A stretch of DNA of 64,000 bases from Malania oleifera (lineage: Eukaryota > Streptophyta > Magnoliopsida > Santalales > Ximeniaceae), in NCBI RefSeq assembly GCF_029873635.1, contig NC_080421.1:41955120-42019119 (forward strand). Direction: 5' to 3'. A model generated the notes under the pieces. It ran no database searches and was not told the origin of the DNA. It worked only from the letters and a program-made list of their open reading frames with translations. Made by a program: the position numbers and the translations under genes. Below are positions 34,816-49,036 of the stretch, piece by piece. Each line of letters opens with the position of its first letter. Position 1 is the first letter of the stretch.

Positions 34816-35085
34816 TTGAACTATTAAGAATAAAAGTAAATGACAATGTATGTATTTTGACTTGTATAGTGTAGGATAGGATAGATAGTGTTTTTGGTTT
34901 TAGGTTATAAATGGTTTTGGGAGAATTTTCTTTTTATGTGTAATCTCCCAAAACCCTCTTTTGTAACCATGGTATTCCTCCGCCATAAGTGAGGGTAATT
35001 AATAAAATTGCAATGTTTTTCTTTAAGGTTGGAAATGTGATAGATAGCAAATTTTGAGGACGAAAGTTTTATAAGGAGGGGAGAA
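34816..35085 (+). promoter_or_regulatory. 3' UTR and polypurine tract of element A
   Basis: Contains the shared block from GTAATCTCCC to GAGGGTAATTAATAAA (34940-35006). The polypurine tract AAGGAGGGGAGAA (35073-35085) adjoins the LTR. Confidence 0.75.
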
Positions 35086-37327
<2,242 letters not shown>

Positions 37328-38157
37328 AAATATATGGAGAAACACAAGCTTTACTCTCTAAAGATGATTTTCAAAAATGAAGAGTTTAATGAGAGTAATT
37401 GCTATGGATGAAGAAATAAATGCCCTAAAATACATTCTCTCTTTCCAATAAGATTTTTCAAAAGATTGAGCGAAAGAGAGTGGAAGAGAGAAAAGATTTT
37501 GCCACAAGGAAAAATATTTGCAATAAGAATTGTTGGGGGAACTTTGATTTTAAAAGATAGCCCAAAATATTTGAGAAAACAATTTGGCTAATCAAAGTTG
37601 CTAATACTGCTAATGAAAGGGGTATATATAGAATTTTGAAATTTTTGACCATTTAGGGACACACTTGTCATTTTGAATTTGTTCAATTAGAAAACTAATG
37701 ACGTTTAAGCGCTAAAAATTAGACAAACTCGAGAGGTTCAGTCGACTGACGCTAACGTTAGTCGGCTGGCCTCACACAAAAATTTGAATTTATCAATGAG
37801 TTTGGTTGGCTGAGGAAAGCGCCAATTGGCTATCCTTAGGCGACTTTCCACCCTTTGTAAGTTCGGTCGCCTGAGCACAAGAGCTAATCGGTTGAGTGGA
37901 CAGTATCGGCCGGCTGGCCAATTTTAAAACACAAAGGCTGGTCAGCTGAGGCTTTCTTTCTCAAAGATAGCCGGTCGACTAAGGCATTTCAAGCTTGATA
38001 GGACCAGTCAACCGAGCTTGGCCAAAATTACAATTTTGCCCTCAGGGTATGGTCAGTCGACTGATGTGTTTAAAATGTGAATAGGTCGGTCGACCGGGCC
38101 TAGTTAAAAATATAATTTTGGCCTATTTTTTACCCTAAGATACTTTTAAAACCTTTG

Positions 38158-40885
38158 TGTTGACTCTACAGGTCATACCTTATTTTGATTAAGACAAATA
38201 TTCTGATATTTAATGTCTGTCAAGTTTGTGTGCAGGCTTATATTAGTAAGATCATTTGATGACATGTGAAGACTTGAAGACTAAAGACCTAGAATATTTA
38301 TTTTGTGTTGTAATTTCTATTTAGGTCTATAATCTCAATTAAGAAAATGTCTGTAATAATCTGCATATCATGCATGTAGGACTATAAGCTCAAGACCTTA
38401 GAAAGACCATAGGGATCACCCTTCGGTTTCGGTTGACCGACACCGAATTTTTTCGGCTAGCAAAACAAACTTAAAAAGACCCTAGGTCCCAGTACTTACA
38501 CGTAAAATAGTCCCCAAGATCACATATAATATCAAGGGAATAAATTGAATAAAATCATGACTTAAAGATAAACAAATCAGAAGGCATTCGGGCGACCGAA
38601 CCTGGCAGTTCAAATTGCCTCGGTCGACCAAACAGTGGACAGGTCAAAAAGTTGACCTATGTTTGGCAGACCAAACAAAATTACACACATCTTCCACGGT
38701 TGACCGAACCTATGTCAGGTTACTTTTCACCAACCTGGGTGCCCGAACCTTAGCATTTAAAATAGCCTCGGGCGATCGAACTTGTGAGTTCGGTTAACCG
38801 AATGTTGGACCGGGCACCCAAACCACAGACCTTTTGAGGAATCGCCTCATTCAGCTAACCGAGCCCATTTTTGGGCACTCGAACCTCAAACAACACCTTT
38901 TTGCATTGTGTCTGTTCGAGCACCCGAACCTTGGGTCGGGCACCCAAAAACTCTTGGGTTGTTTATTTTTTTTTACCGAGGTTAAAGTGGTTAAATGGAG
39001 TTATTTTCTTTAAACAGGTTTAAAATTTTTTTAATAATGCCCATTGAGTCTCCAACTGTCATAATTTAGCCTATGCCTATATATACAAGCTCATTTGCAA
39101 AATTAAGGGTGGATTAGAAAAATCATTAAGCACTTACACGTAGGTCCCAACACTTACACGTAAAATTGTCCCCAAGATCACATATAATATCAGGGGAATA
39201 AATTGAATAAAAGCATGACTTAAAGGTAAACAAATCAAAAGGCATTCGGGCGATCGAACCTAGCAGTTCAAATTGCCTCGATCGAACGAACCGGGATAGG
39301 TCAAAAAGTTGACCTATGTTTGGCAGACCGAACCAAATTACACACATCTTCCACAGTTGACCGAACCTATGTTAGGTTACTTTTCACCAACCCGAGCGCC
39401 CGAACCTTAACGTTCAAAATAGCCTCAGGCGACCGAACTTGTGAGTTCGGTTAACCGAATGTTAGACTGGGCACCCGAACCATGGACCTGTTGAGGAATC
39501 ACCTCATTCAACTAACCGAGCCCATTTTCGAGCCCCCGAACCTCAAGCAACACCTTTTTTGCATTGTGTCTGTTCGAGCACCCGAACTTTGGGTCGGGCA
39601 CTCGAAAACTCTCACGTTGTTTATTTTTTTTACCAAGTTTAAAGTGGTTAAATGGGGTTATTTTCTTTAAACAGGTTTAAAACTTTTTTTAATAATGCCC
39701 ATTGAGTCCCCAACAGTCATAATTTAGCCTATGCTTATATATACAAGCTCATTTGCAAAATTAAGGGTGGATTAGCAAAATCATTAAGCCAAAATTCTCT
39801 CAAAATTTCCAAAACCTATTTGACTCATACTACTCCCATTCACTCTCATACACTTATTCCTTAATTATCCAAGTATTGTGAGAGTTTCTAGATTGCTTTT
39901 CCTCCATTCTAAAGAGCCCACAACACCCATTTGAAGTTTGTATTGTTTGATTTTTATCTTGAGAGTTAGGCTAGAGTTGTTTCCACTAATTTTAACAATA
40001 AATCTTGTGTGGGAAAACTTAGTAGCTTGAGGATCTTTGCATTGATATTGCAAGATTCCCTAGGCTTATATTTTGTGTGCAAAATATATATATTACAAGC
40101 TCATTTTCAAACAACTCTTGTGCTTGCTACATTGAAGAAAATATTTTTGAGTTTGTTTGAATATTATTGCTAGCATCTTTGAAACACTAATCTGAAATTG
40201 AGATTTGGTATACTTGGTTTTCAAAGAATAGCATGTTTAAACACTCTAGTGCTTGCTTGAGAATAATCATTAGACTGAGTGTTGATTGCACACGTAGAGC
40301 ACCGAGCTTATAGTTCATACATTCTTGTTGTGCATTGATTGATTGTTAGTGGTACATGTTTGCTTAGTTAGGAAGCATTTATTTGTACACAAAAATTATT
40401 TACATTCGTTGTATTCAAGGTGCGGGCCTGAAGAGGAAACTAGCCTTGTGGAATAGTCCCAGATTAGCTTAGACCCTGTTAGGAAAGTTAGGTGCACCAT
40501 TCTAGTAAGGTGTAGGTTGAGGTCAGCCCCGCTAATTGACCTAGTTGTAACCGATACCACTCCACTTGTTAAGTGAGCATTGGTGGAATCCTCGGGCTTG
40601 CGAGTTAAAGGCGGGGACGTAGGCACAGTTGGCCGAACTCTGATAACATATCATGTGTGCACTGTTTACATTTCAGCAAATTACATTCCAGCACATGTAT
40701 GTTATTTTGTGAATGCTGCGCATGATTTAATTTCCACACATTTTCTTTATCTGTGCATTTGGAATTGCATAGAAAGATCCTAAGTTGTGAAATACTACTA
40801 ACATCTAGTTTAACCTAAGAATAAGTTTTAAAATTCCAATTCATCCCCCCCCCCCCCTCTTCTTGGGAATACACCAAAGCTAACA
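38158..40885 (+). mobile_element. Solo LTR, SIRE-like Ty1/copia
   Basis: Starts TGTTGACTCTACAGG and ends CACCAAAGCTAACA, flanked by CTTTG (38153-38157 and 40886-40890). The other D LTR reads ACCTTTGTGAGATATAG at the empty site (56214). It is long because of a 658-bp tandem duplication. A C13 run (40845-40857) lies in the conserved terminal block CAATTCATCCCC to TTGGGAATACA. Confidence 0.9.
38473..39788 (+). repeat. 658-bp tandem duplication within solo LTR
   Basis: Unit 1 is about 38473-39130 and unit 2 about 39131-39788, with a constant offset of 658. Both hold the GGGCGACCGAACC dyad cluster and a TATA-like TATATATAC (39078 and 39737), so the promoter and upstream region are doubled. The units differ at scattered positions. 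Confidence 0.85.
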
Positions 40886-41230
40886 CTTTGTGAGATATAG
40901 ACAATTTTGAGAAAGGTTTTGTATGAAAGGTTTGGTCTCTAAGGCCTATATATGGTCTTTCTAAGCATTAAGTCATATCATGCATGAGATGCATTATTAC
41001 AGACCAAATAAAAGAAAATGCTTTTCAAATAAATCAAATGTCTTCTTTTCTTTTGCTCTTCAATCTTCATGGATACGCCAGGAGTATGATCTTGAGGTCC
41101 TTCATGGCTTATATTTCCTTTCCCTTATGAGTGTGTGTTGAAATATAAACCTATTCATAAACTAAATACACACATAAGATACTTGTATTTTATCAGCATC
41201 AAAATAGGGATCAGATTCAAAAAGTCAACA

Positions 41231-41248
41231 ATCTCCCATTTTTTGATG
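41231..41248 (-). promoter_or_regulatory. Polypurine tract, element D
   Basis: On the minus strand CATCAAAAAATGGGAGAT directly precedes the LTR start TGTTGACTTTTTG. The F tract (ATCAAAAAAGGGGAGAT before 49037) is its counterpart. Confidence 0.75.
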
Positions 41249-42035
41249 ATAACAAATACATAAGAGTAAAATTGGTTAAGTCTGAAAAGGCTTTCTCTAA
41301 CAATATGCATAACTTAAAGATATAGACAATATAGAACAAGCATATCAAGAAAGAAGACACTGCAATTAATCATGCATTTAGTTTTTTGCATTAAAGCACA
41401 TTAAAGCTAAGATTTTTACCCCTATATTATTTTAAAATATTTTTCCTAAAAAGTTTCCCCCTTTAGGCATAAAGTCATTTGTCATTTTACTCATAAAATT
41501 CTCCCCCTTTTGGCATCAGCAAAAGAGTTAAGTTAAATATAAAAACAATTTGATCATTTCAAAGAAATTTTAGCTTTAGGGAACTCCCCTTTTTGAAACA
41601 TTTTCCAATTTGCTTAGAAAACTCTCCTCCTTTTTGGCATTTATTTTCATGAAAAATAATATAACTAGCCATATATATTTGAAATGACATGTTAAACATG
41701 ATTAGACCAAACATAGTCACAAACCATTTCAATTTAAGTATTACATAAGACCCGCAAAAGATTGGAATTAAAAAAACATGTGGTATATGAAAATGTAGGT
41801 TTGAGCATAAAATGGGTCTAACTAGTTAGCATGCAATTTTATTTATGATTAATGGCCCAATCATGCAACACCCTTTTAAAAAAATGAAATTTCATGACAT
41901 AAGATTTTAACATAGAGATAGCACAAGTCATGAAAGCATTTAAGCACACTAGCAAGGGATAAGACATGTCTCATTTTAAAATCATTTCTTGCCATATAGA
42001 TATATGAATAATTATATATATATATATATAATTAA

Positions 42036-42070
<35 letters not shown>

Positions 42071-43908
42071 CCTTATGATTCACAGTAAATACTGGGAACT
42101 AATATTGATGCTTGCTAAAAAAGAAATTTTAACATTTAAAGTTCAAGCAATCAAACATCTTTCTAGTAAACAATTAAGCATAGAACATATTATAATCAGA
42201 AAGATGCAACCATATTGATCTAAAAATGTCATACAATTTAACTGCAAGATCATATGGCAAAACTTAAGACACCTATGACTAAGCAACATAACTCAATCAT
42301 AGATTTTCAATAAAATCATCATACTTTAAAGCACATGCCACAGTGAATTTAAAATAGATCTAAGCCTAAATGCTGGTGAGCATTACAAGATGGAAATTTG
42401 TGTTTATATGCTCCCCCTATCAATTCAAAACCTAGCTTAGATGCAATTAGCTACTTATACTGATACGAATTGTGAAAAAATTCATTATTATAGTGTAAGT
42501 ATCATTTTTCATTTAAAACAACTTTTACTAGATATATGTTAAATCATTTGTTTTTCACCAGTAAAACTATTCCTAGAACATACATGCACCAGAATTCTAA
42601 TATTAAGTCATGTGCAAGGTGTTCATATGCCCCAAGAATAATCCATATCAAAAATATAATTTCATAGAAAACCAGATATGATGTTCAAGATGTTTAAAAA
42701 ATTTAGGACTCAAAAAGTAGAAGCAATGAAAATGTGAGTCCATGGTTAGGTGAATTTCATAATGATGGGGCTTAAGCTCCCCTGTATATTTGCATGCATA
42801 CATACTTACATTTAGTTGAAGGATGATGTTCATTTAAGAGCATTCGTCATATGTTCATCCTTTCAAAGGATTTCAGTTAGCAGCAAACATTAGTCACTCA
42901 ACACACATTCACTGCATATTGCATTTCAATTTAGCACTTGATAGCCAATTAAGGCTACACTCAAAAATTATGCAATAATTTCACAGTTAGGGGTTCAGAA
43001 AGAACACAACTCAAAATACTCAATGAGTGCGAGTGACATAAAAACTCTCCCTATGTCATGCATTTTACTTAGTTACATGGACATGAAATTTATGATGTGA
43101 TTATTAACCATTTGGGTCCAACATGAAGTTCATAACCCAAAGATTTGAACCGAATGGTGTTCATGTACTAGATTTTCCCAGACTTAAAGAATTTGCCTAT
43201 TTTAAAGCATTCTAGGAAAAAATAAGGATTATTAAAATTGTACATGTTTTTCAATTTGGCATATAGCATTAAGGATTCAACATGTACCAACTTCTCAAAT
43301 AATTTTGCATGCGTTTTCAACTAAGGATGAAAATTAATATTCTTTTATCATTCACTCATCCTTTCCAAAAATTATTTAAGCATGCATTTTATCACAATAA
43401 TCTTAGTGCATGATTCATGGACTTTTGACTATTTTGGGAAAATTCTAACAAAATTTTGGCAGCATGCCGTCTATAAATTAAGCATTTCCCAAAAATTCAT
43501 GCACCTAAAACCTTATAGATTCAAGCAAACAATTCATAATAATTTGCATCATGCAAATACCATTCAGTTCAAGCATGCGAGAAACTATATCCACTACCAG
43601 CATGCAATTTACAATATGCTGCATCAGCCAAGCAATTAGTGTTCCAGTTCAAGCATACATTCTAGTAGATTCATCAACAATTCATGTAAAATATAAACTA
43701 TCCATCAGAAGATATAGTCATTAGGCAAGTAATGGATAGTGGCATTCAACTTAAAACAGTTTATGTTAAAAAAGTATCCATTCATCAGAGAATATAATCA
43801 TTTAGCACAAATGGATATATGCATTTATCACTCATGTCATCCAATAAACATAATAAGATAAGCATAACATAATTTATTACTTATTGGATGAATTTTAAAA
43901 AAATGTTG
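41249..43908 (-). other. Element D interior, non-coding (3' side)
   Basis: AT-rich sequence with short, unconvincing open frames on both strands. G-rich tract complements recur: 41453 (TTTCCCCCTTTAGGCAT), 41501, 41623 and 42411 (TGCTCCCCCTATC). A (TA)n run lies at 42012-42067. Short repeats ATTCATCAGA and GATATAGTCATTTAG recur near 43700 and 43790. No gene is seen. Confidence 0.6.
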
Positions 43909-46000
43909 TGTTGACTCTATGAGTCCAATCCGGTTTTGATAATAACAAATCACTTGGTATTTGATCTGTATATTAAGTGTGTGAACATGACTTATATTAA
44001 GCATGCAAGGAAGGATAACGAGTAATGGAAGCCTTAAAGTAAAGCTTACAAATCTTGGCAAGATCCATGGAGCTCAGAGAGTACGAGAATCAAGATGCAA
44101 ACGGAAAAGTTTAATAACATCTTGGGAATGGGTACTTAGACCTCATGTATTTACATTTTCGTATGATTTAATTTGAGACTCAACATAACTTAGACAAACT
44201 TTAGGATTCATGCATTTCATGTATATCATTAGGGGACTTTCATGGACTTAAAAAAAACTATTAAAATCATAGAAAATATGTTTTATAAAAGACCCAAGAA
44301 GGAGAGCAAAGTAGAATTTTAAATTAGAAAAGAAAAATTCAGAAAATAGGGACTTCGGTTGACTAAACTCGACCTCAGTCGTTTGAAGAATTTCCTCAGA
44401 CATCTGAAGAATAAGCTCAATTGTTTGAAGATTTATTTGGGAAAAACAGAACTGGCAGAAGCACTTCGATCATTTGAACTTGACACTTTGGTCGTCTAAA
44501 CTTGACCTCAGTCGTCTAACCCTGTGTCTAGGCTATTTTTTCGAAGGATAAAAGTGACTTTAGTCGTCTGGGCCCTTGGCCTCAGTCGTATGAACTTGCA
44601 GGAAAGATTAAAATTTTAATTTTTATTGAGCAAACACGTGAGATATCTTTTGATCCAATTGCTGAGATCAATTCTAAGGGTAAGACACTATATATACTGA
44701 ATATCAAAACCCTAGTTTGCATGCCAAGAAAAATAAGAAGAAAAAAGAACACCTTTTTGAAAGCAAATTGAGAACGTTGAGCACTTTGCTATACGGTTGC
44801 CTGCACTTCAACTTACTATTATCAAGCTTGGGCAAATCTACTCCAGAAATTAAAAGGGTTTTATTCACACAACTTTATTTCATCTTGGTATTGAGGTTTA
44901 TTTGATTCATTTAGTTCTTTCCAAGAGATTCTCATATCAACATCTGCTATTGAATATTTTTAGAGAAGTTGATATTGAGTCTTTTCATATTTACATAAAG
45001 ATTGTTTTTTGACTAGTTGAATACTTGAGAAAGTTTTTATTTAGCCATTGTTTAAAGAGTAATCATTCAAGTGTTTTCAAAGTTAAAGATGGGATAGTTT
45101 GGTTACTTCTAAACTAGTGGATTAGATATCCAAAGAAGTGAATAAATAGATCTATACATATTGAAGGATATTTTCTGAAAATCATATTTTAAGTATTTGA
45201 TACTTGGTATTCTCATCACATACATACATACATACATACATACATACATACAATACATACATATATATATATATATATATTTATATATTAGGGCAAATAC
45301 TACCAAGATCACATTGAGATCGAACTCTTGAGAGAAATATTGTTTATACAAAGTGTGTGTCAAATCTTTGCAATCAACAAAGTTATCTTTATATTCAAAG
45401 ATTTAACCTAAGATCTCCAAAGCATTGTTTTTATACAAACATTTTTGGGAGAATTGATAAAAATGGGTTTGTGTGTTAAAGCATGTCATACATAAACGAT
45501 TATATCATTTCATACTTTTTGAGCTTCAGATTTTATCATATGTTAATATATTAGGAATTTGAATTTGAATTGTACTCACGAGTTTTTGTTTGGAAGCATT
45601 TTTGAGTGTTTTTACAGATTCTATTGTATACACGGTTCGATATGTGAACCGCGGTTTGAGGAGAGAGTTGTATCTGTTGTAAGTAGCAGATTGTAAGGGA
45701 AGCTCCATCCCAATTTAAGGAGCTGGGATTTTAGTGAAATCCTTAAGTGGTTTCTCAAGGCGAGGACGTAGGCCGAGTTGGTTGAACCTCGTAAAAACCG
45801 CCTTTGTCTTCTCTCTTCCCTTTACTCTTTACTTTCAGCACTATATTTAAATTATTCGTCTTGCATGTGTAGGTTGAATAACATTGCACACAATTAATTG
45901 GGTAAGAAGAACTCATTACTAAATATACAAGTAGAGATTAAGTGGTAAATAGATTCAACGAATTTTAAAATACCCAATTCACCCCCCTTTTGGGATTACA
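43909..46000 (+). repeat. 5' LTR of element F
   Basis: Ends in the copia-type block CAATTCACCCCCC then GGGATTACA. U3 carries TCAGTCGTCTGA-like dyads (44350-44610). TATATATACTGA at 44689 is a likely TATA box. Confidence 0.85.
45217..45290 (+). repeat. (CATA)n and (TA)n microsatellite
   Basis: About 13 CATA units then a TA run in the 5' LTR of F. The 3' LTR has only TAGATACATATATATATTA at the place (about 50351), so the expansion came after insertion or during copying. The minus open frame at 45109-45363 is an artefact of it. Confidence 0.9.
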
Positions 46001-47592
46001 CTAGACCACCAATTTTCTATGGTGTAAACTACACCTATTGGAAATGTAGGATGAGCATATATCTATTGAACGTGTATTGGAAGGTTTGGAAAATAGTGAC
46101 TAAGGGAAGTCACATTCCCATGAAAGTAATTGATAAGATTAATGTACCTAAAACTGAAGATGAGTATATAGAGGAAGACTGGAAATCAGTACAAATCAAT
46201 GCTACTACCATGAACCTGCTTTTTTGTGCATTAGATGTCAATGAATTTAATAGGGTAATGGCATGTAACTCGACTTAAGAAATTTGGGAAAAATTAGAAG
46301 TTACATATGAAGGCACTAAGGAAGTCAAGGATAGTAGGATAGACATGCTCACTAGTGAATATGAAGCATTTAAAATGACAGTTGATGAATCTATACAATC
46401 CATGTACACTAGATTCACACACATCATCAATTCTTTGAATGCACTTGGAAAGACTTATCCTACTTATAAGTTGATCAGGAAAATACTCAGGGGATTACCT
46501 TCAGTGTGGGAAGCGAAAGTTACGGCAATAGCTGAAGGGAGAAGTCTCAAGGAGATGTCAGTGGACGAACTCATTGGATCGCTCATCACCTATGAGCTTA
46601 CAAAAAACAAGAGGAAAAATGAGCAAAGCAAAGAAGGTCACTACACGTAGGGCATCATCAAGCTATTCAAGTGAAGGAAGTGATTCCGAAATAGATGATG
46701 ACATGACCTTGCTAACAAAGAAGTTCAGGAAGTTCTTGAAGAAGAACAAGAAGTTCAATAGAAAATTTTGGAACTCTAAATCGGAAATAGGAGAGTCTAG
46801 CATGAAGAAAAGAAGGAGGATCCACCAACATGCTACAACTACCAAGAAGTTGGACACATCAAGCCTGAGTACCCCAAATTCGTGAAAGCCTCAAAGAAAA
46901 AGAAGAAGGTGCTGAAAGTCGGTTGGGATACTATCTGAAAACAGTGACGATGAGATTGTCAATCTGTGTCTAATGGCACATAATGACCTTGAGGTACAAT
47001 CATCATTTTCATCACCTTTGTATTATTCTAGTGATTCTAAAAATGAAAATGACTTGATTTAATATGATGAACTGAAACAAGAATACCTATACTCTATTAA
47101 AATGCTTGAGAAGAAAACAAAGAAAATTTCTGAGTTAAAAAGTAAAGTCAAAGAACTTTCTAGGTTAATTGAATGCCAAAATGAATCTCATGCATCTTTT
47201 ATAAAAGATAAAGATTTGAAAATTGAGGAGTTAGAAAAGGATTTAAAAGATAAATTTGAAATTATTTGTAAGTTTACTGAGGGACAGAACAATTTTGAAA
47301 AGCTCCTAGGATCTCAAAGAAATTTTTTAGAAAAGGAAGGGCTTGTTTTTAATGGAAAGGAAAATCTAAAGAATAGACACCTCTACATGAGTTATTTTAG
47401 AAGAGAGTCAAAGTCATACGTTCCAACTAAGAATTGTTATAGAAATACTATATGCTTTAAATGTAGAAGGTTGGGTCACATACAATTCGACTGTCCTTTC
47501 AAAAATAAAGATGTAAAAATTAAAAAAGTATGGAAGGTCAAAGGTCAATCTAGCACAAACCCCCCCCCCCCCCCTGGACCGAAGAAAATCTG
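46001..47592 (+). pseudogene. gag of element F
   Basis: Starts immediately after the LTR with RPPIFYGVNYTYWKCRMSIYL, which normally lies a few residues into SIRE gag, so the leader and initiator are deleted. Capsid motifs are DEYIEEDWKSVQIN, WEKLEVTYEGT, RFTHIINSLNALGK, KILRGLPSVWEAKVTAI and ELIGSLITYEL. A frameshift separates this from a Lys/Ser-rich part and a knuckle PTCYNYQEVGHIKPEYP (two of three cysteines lost). A Lys/Glu-rich, probably coiled-coil segment (47102-47290) leads to a second, intact knuckle CFKCRRLGHIQFDC (47457-47498). A C15 run (47560-47574) encodes five prolines. Stops near 46276, 46648 and 47591. Confidence 0.85.
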
Positions 47593-47599
47593 AGTACCA

Positions 47600-47875
47600 A
47601 AGCTAGTTGTTTGATTGTGTCTTACAGATATGCTTAAGATCAACATCCTCAAAAGATAGATAGTATATGGATAGCGGATGCTCACGTCACATGACTGGGG
47701 ATAAAGCGAAGTTCACTTCCATCACACCCAAGGATAAAGGGTTTGTTACTTTTGGAAATAATGTTAAGGGAAGGATCGCAGGTGTAGGTAAAGTCGGTAA
47801 TGATTCATCACTTATTATAGATGATGTTTTATTAGTTGAAGGTTTAAAACACAATTTATTGAGCATAAGCCAACT
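47600..47875 (+). pseudogene. Protease fragment of element F
   Basis: MDSGCSRHMTGDKAKF from 47667 is the copia aspartic protease site (DSG; SRHMTGD is typical of SIRE-type elements), followed by VTFGNNVKGRIAGVGKVG and LKHNLLSISQL. It stops there at a deletion joint. Confidence 0.85.
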
Positions 47876-47876
47876 G

Positions 47877-48430
47877 TATGTTAGCCGTGAAACGAATACT
47901 TAGATACCTAATAAGAACCATGGAAATTGGATTATGGTATCCTAAGTACAAGTCATTTGAGATTATTAGTTATTCAGATATTGATTTCGCGGGTAGAAAA
48001 GTGGATAGGAAGAGCACGAGTGGTACTTGTCATTTCTTAGGATACTCCTTAGTCTCTTGGTTTTCTAAGAAGCAAAATTCCGTAACTCTTTCCACAGCTG
48101 AGGCTGAATACATAGCGGCAGGTAGTTGTTGTGCTCAAACATTATACATGAAGCAACAACTGAAGGATTTTGGATTAAGTTATGAAACAATTGCTATAAG
48201 ATGCGATAATACAAGTGCAATTAACATCTCAAAGAATCCCATACTACATTCACAAACTAAGCATATATAAATACGACATCACTTTCTTTGTGATCATGTA
48301 CAAAAAAGGGATGTGACACTTGAGTTTGTATACACGGATGAACAATGGACAAATATATTCACAAAACCACTTGCATAGGATAGGTTTATCCAAATTAGGT
48401 GTGAATTAGGTCTCATGCATAGTCAATAGG
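47877..48430 (+). pseudogene. RNase H domain of element F
   Basis: Begins MLAVKRILRYLIRTMEIGLWYPK, the link between RT and RNase H, directly after the protease fragment and in another frame. Integrase and RT are therefore missing. Catalytic acidic residues are visible: Asp in SYSDIDFAG, Glu in STAEAEYIAAGS and Asp in CDNTSAINISKNP. A stop at 48268 is followed by HHFLCDHVQKRDVTLEFV, TDEQWTNIFTKPLA and another stop. The 130-codon open part spans 47878-48270. Confidence 0.85.
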
Positions 48431-49036
48431 TTGCCTAGAATTATGTTAGATGATATAATTCAGGGGGAGCAACGTCACTTACGATGTAATCACTTGGTAT
48501 CATATTAATCAAATTTTCAGTATTACATTAATCCACAATTGGTATCAAAAATTCAACATCACATTTAATCAACACTTGGTATCCTCATGTAATCTTTGAA
48601 ATTTATACGTTAGCAAGGGGGATAGTTCATGTCAAAAGCATGAGAAAGATTTTTTTTTTTTTTTTTTTCCTAATGGTAGAACACGTTTAAAACCTTAAGA
48701 TTTCTAAGGGGAGTAGAACATAAGGGTACGTCTACTCATGTTTTATCATTTTACACCTTTTTGTTGATGTCAAAAGGGGGAGAAAATTTGGAGCAAAAAT
48801 AATAGAAATCAAGGAGAAAAAGCATAAATGAAATCGAGAAAAAGGAGCACAAAACTATTTGCAAAACAAATTGTGCAAAAAGGGGAGAAGTGTCATAAAA
48901 AAAATTGTTGAAACATCATGAGCATATTATCATTCATTGAATAATTGATGCATTAATTGAGGGGGAGCCTTGTTAGGTATAACCCATTATATATTCTTTT
49001 TGCTCGTGTATTTGTCATCATCAAAAAAGGGGAGAT
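48431..49036 (+). other. Element F 3' non-coding region and polypurine tract
   Basis: Contains TTGTTGATGTCAAAAGGGGG (48761-48780), TGAGGGGGAGCCTTGTTAGG (48958) and the polypurine tract AAAAAAGGGGAGAT (49023-49036). These G-rich motifs are typical of SIRE 3' regions and match those in the interior of D on the other strand. No envelope-like reading frame is left. Confidence 0.7.

Larger units (their letters stand above)
37328..41230 (-). repeat. 3' LTR of element D (left, broken)
   Basis: Bases 37328-38157 and 40891-41230 align with 53232-56554 of the other LTR without its insertion. The first roughly 908 bases are missing beyond the A insertion. U3 dyads such as CAGTCGACTGA are at 37738-38100. 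The rest of the span is a nested solo LTR. Confidence 0.85.
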
